NCBI GenBank assembly: GCA_008501565.1
Contig: QQUL01000111.1
Span: forward strand, 1-7,226
DNA from: Armatimonadota bacterium
Lineage (GTDB): Bacteria > Actinomycetota > Acidimicrobiia > Spongiisociales > UBA5794
Direction: 5' to 3'
Length of the DNA: 7,226 nt
Shown: positions 5,377-7,226 of the stretch, one piece after another
Numbering within the stretch: position 1 is the stretch's first letter
How the letters are laid out: each line of letters starts with the position of its first letter
Position numbers and translations under genes: made by a program
The notes under the pieces: generated by a model
Databases searched by the model: none
Told to the model about the DNA's origin: nothing
What the model saw: the letters and a program-made list of their open reading frames with translations, nothing else

Positions 5377-6330
5377 ATGCACCGCGCCGTCCTCATCGCC
5401 AACCCGTCAGCCTCCCAGTTCACGGGTGGTCTGTTCCGGAAGGTCGCCGCAACACTGTCGGACAGATTCGAGCTTTCGACGCTTTGGCCGGTGAGCGGTC
5501 CCGACACGATGCGTCAGACCAAGACAGCTGTGCAGGACGGTGTCGACGTCGTTTTCGCCATGGGTGGTGATGGGGTTGCGCATCACGTGGCGAACGGTCT
5601 TGCTGGATCCGAGACGGCTCTCGGCTTGATTCCCGCTGGAACAACCAATGTCCTCGCCCGAATTCTCTCCATCCCGTCATCGCCGTTGAAGGCGGCGCAG
5701 GCCGCCACCGAATATGACCCACATCCGACACGGGTCGCTCGGGTGTCAGCAACGCTCGCAGGCAAACGGACCGAGCGAGTGGCGACATTCTCGATCGGTG
5801 TCGGTTTCGACGCGGCCGTCGTTGAAGCTGCCGAACGCAAGCCCTATGCCAAGATCAGATTTGGCGGCGTCTATTACGCGTCGACCGCGGTGGGTCGTCT
5901 CACGTCAGACTGGCGATCCCAGCTCCCCAATCTCCGTGTCGAAGCCAATGACGACCCGTTCGATGCCGTTGCCGCTTTGACCCAGGTCCACCATCCGTAT
6001 ACCTATTTCGGGCGCATCCCTCTGCACCTCACGAAGGAGGCGCCACAGGGCATGGCCACGCTTGCGGTCGGCAAGTTGGGTTTTCGCAACGCCACATCCC
6101 TCGTATCACGCGCCGTGCTCCGTCGTACACATACGGAGCGTTCAGGGGCGCACCTGTGGACGGGATACGATCGAATCACGATCGATGCGGATCCACCGTC
6201 ACCCTTCCAGGCTGATGGTGAGTTGCTTGGCACTGCCTCCCATATCGAGATCACTCCGGTGGAGCAAGGCATGCTGGTCTTGAGGCCGAGGCAGGAGTCA
6301 GCGGATCAAGAAGCGCCAAACGGCGACTGA
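5377..6330 (+). CDS. Diacylglycerol kinase family lipid kinase (DAGK catalytic / YegS-BmrU type)
   Basis: This 317-residue soluble protein starts with a strand plus ANPSAS (8-13), then has the nucleotide-binding GGDGV (63-67), LIPAGTTNVLAR (84-95), FSIGVGFDAAVV (138-149) and, near the C-terminus, FQADGE (277-282), the usual order in this family. Members phosphorylate diacylglycerol or related lipids with ATP at the membrane surface, feeding phosphatidate into phospholipid turnover; others act on sphingoid bases or polyprenol lipids. The typical GGDGT..NE is here GGDGV followed by HH (V67, H69, H70), a local variation whose effect I cannot judge. The start is the ATG at 5377, directly before the first strand. 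The receiver gene lies 32 bases upstream. The gene is convergent with the channel gene, with 30 bases between stops. The family is firm; the exact lipid substrate is not. Confidence 0.9.
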   Translation: MHRAVLIANPSASQFTGGLFRKVAATLSDRFELSTLWPVSGPDTMRQTKTAVQDGVDVVFAMGGDGVAHHVANGLAGSETALGLIPAGTTNVLARILSIPSSPLKAAQAATEYDPHPTRVARVSATLAGKRTERVATFSIGVGFDAAVVEAAERKPYAKIRFGGVYYASTAVGRLTSDWRSQLPNLRVEANDDPFDAVAALTQVHHPYTYFGRIPLHLTKEAPQGMATLAVGKLGFRNATSLVSRAVLRRTHTERSGAHLWTGYDRITIDADPPSPFQADGELLGTASHIEITPVEQGMLVLRPRQESADQEAPNGD

Positions 6331-6354
6331 TCCAGTACGCGGGAAAGGGATGGC

Positions 6355-6375
6355 CGAAGCCTATTCCTCGCTTCG
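6355..6375. terminator. Weak hairpin between convergent genes
   Basis: CGAAGC (6355-6360) and GCTTCG (6370-6375) form a 6-bp stem with a 9-base loop that contains the channel gene's stop codon. There is no T-run on either side. It may help end transcription from both directions, or be chance. Confidence 0.25.
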
Positions 6376-7226
6376 CATCCGCATCACGACCTGGTCGAAG
6401 GGGATCTCGATTCCTTCAGCGTCGAGGCGGTTCTTGATCCGTCGCAGGAACTCTCGCTTCACGAGCCAACGATCGTCGGGAGTCAAAGTCATCAAAACGC
6501 GGATGTTGACCGCCGAACTGTCGAGCTTGTTGACCCCGAGCATTTCCGGGTCGGCGAGGAACCGTCGGGACCACTCCTCGTCGGCGGCCAAACTGAGGGC
6601 CTCGTCGCTGACGACTCTCATAGCGACGTCGAGGTCGGTGTCATAGGACACCGGGATGTCGAGCACGAGCCGAGAGAACTCCGATGTGAGGTTCGAAGCA
6701 ACCTTTATCTGCCCGTTCGGAACGAAATGGCGGTTTCCCTCGAGATCTCGCAAGACCGTGGAACGAAGCTGTATCGACTCAACCGACCCCGTCACACCGG
6801 CGATCGAGACGACGTCACCGAGCGCGTATTGGTCTTCAACGAGAATCAGGAAACCGGCAATGACATCGCGCACGAGGTCCTGCGCCCCGAATCCGACGGC
6901 GACCCCCACGGTCGTCCCAACGGCGATGAATGGTGACATCGGCAGACCCCAGAGGGCCATGATCGTGAGTACGACAATGACCCAGACCGCAATCGAAAGC
7001 ACGATTCTGAGAACATCGGAAATGGTGACAAGACGCTGGGCCCGTGCACGATCAGCAACCTCAGTCGACTCGTGGAGATCGCTCTCAAGCCTGGCCTCCC
7101 ATCGGCCGACTGCACGCTTCAAGATGCCGAGAATCACCCACGCACCAATGACAACGGCGATCGTGGCGAGGATCTCCCCTCCATGGTCCGTCCAACGATC
7201 ACCGATCCATTCGGCGATGTCATCCC
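6361..7226 (-). CDS. MscS-type mechanosensitive ion channel (N-terminus beyond window)
   Basis: 287 residues are visible, and the frame is open to the right edge, so the start lies outside. A membrane segment is seen at about visible residues 17-34 (EILATIAVVIGAWVILGIL), another at 67-91, and the pore-lining third helix at about 96-127 with the Gly/Ala pattern GTTVGVAVGFGAQDLVRD. Immediately after come LVEDQYALGDVV (128-139) and FVPNGQI (167-173), the beta-domain signature of small MscS channels. The C-terminal alpha/beta domain ends at residue 287 in MRMRSEE with no extra domain. The protein would open under membrane tension to release solutes during hypo-osmotic shock. A GTG at 7137 lies in frame, but it falls within the first membrane segment, so it is not the real start. 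The gene is convergent with the lipid kinase. Confidence 0.93.
   Translation of the reverse strand, partial: DDIAEWIGDRWTDHGGEILATIAVVIGAWVILGILKRAVGRWEARLESDLHESTEVADRARAQRLVTISDVLRIVLSIAVWVIVVLTIMALWGLPMSPFIAVGTTVGVAVGFGAQDLVRDVIAGFLILVEDQYALGDVVSIAGVTGSVESIQLRSTVLRDLEGNRHFVPNGQIKVASNLTSEFSRLVLDIPVSYDTDLDVAMRVVSDEALSLAADEEWSRRFLADPEMLGVNKLDSSAVNIRVLMTLTPDDRWLVKREFLRRIKNRLDAEGIEIPFDQVVMRMRSEE

Noticed and set aside
4858..5382. 175 further open codons upstream of the dehydrogenase GTG on the minus strand
   Set aside because: They are the antisense of the receiver gene, show low-complexity Arg/Ser-rich translation, and the GTG at 4857 has an excellent Shine-Dalgarno site and a family-matching N-terminus.
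7135..7137. GTG as start of the channel gene
   Set aside because: The frame continues upstream with a hydrophobic helix that spans this codon, so the true start lies beyond the window.

Overview
The window is GC-rich (about 60 per cent by eye) and carries eight protein genes, two of them cut by the window edges. No gap between genes exceeds 115 bases. I see no RNA genes, mobile elements, integrase-type sites or CRISPR arrays. Codon use, the Thr-rich linker in the secreted nuclease, the mixture of leaderless and Shine-Dalgarno starts, and the gene types suggest a high-GC Gram-positive of the Actinomycetota, perhaps an Acidimicrobiia-like environmental lineage. That placement is inference from style, not from a marker gene.

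Region 1 (1-2246, minus strand) is a probable three-gene oxidoreductase operon. It reads, in transcription order, a FabG-like short-chain dehydrogenase (SDR; 2246-1482), a second SDR resembling the (3R)-hydroxyacyl-CoA dehydrogenase part of MFE-2/HSD17B4 (1405-503), and a zinc-free NADPH:quinone oxidoreductase-like protein of the medium-chain (MDR) superfamily (506 to beyond base 1). The last two genes overlap in an ATGA. Acyl-CoA, lipid or steroid catabolism is the most natural reading, but the substrates cannot be read from the sequence.

Region 2 (2351-3277, plus) encodes a predicted lipoprotein: a signal peptide, a Thr/Pro linker, a staphylococcal-nuclease (SNase) domain and a C-terminal lamin-tail domain. 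It is divergent from the operon and convergent with region 3; a short 7-base tandem repeat fills the 26 bases between the two stop codons.

Region 3 (3304-4857, minus) is a RocA/PruA-type 1-pyrroline-5-carboxylate dehydrogenase, the second step of proline catabolism. No proline dehydrogenase gene is visible here. The 115-base divergent gap to region 4 holds a perfect 10-bp all-GC inverted repeat.

Region 4 (4973-6330, plus) is a stand-alone CheY-like receiver followed 32 bases later by a diacylglycerol/lipid kinase family protein. Region 5 (6361 to the window end, minus) is an MscS-type mechanosensitive channel lacking its N-terminus.

This looks mostly like ordinary chromosomal gene content. 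I found no convincing new multi-gene system. The points worth a second look are the SNase plus lamin-tail lipoprotein, the split between leaderless-looking plus-strand genes and Shine-Dalgarno-led minus-strand genes, and two small non-coding structures.
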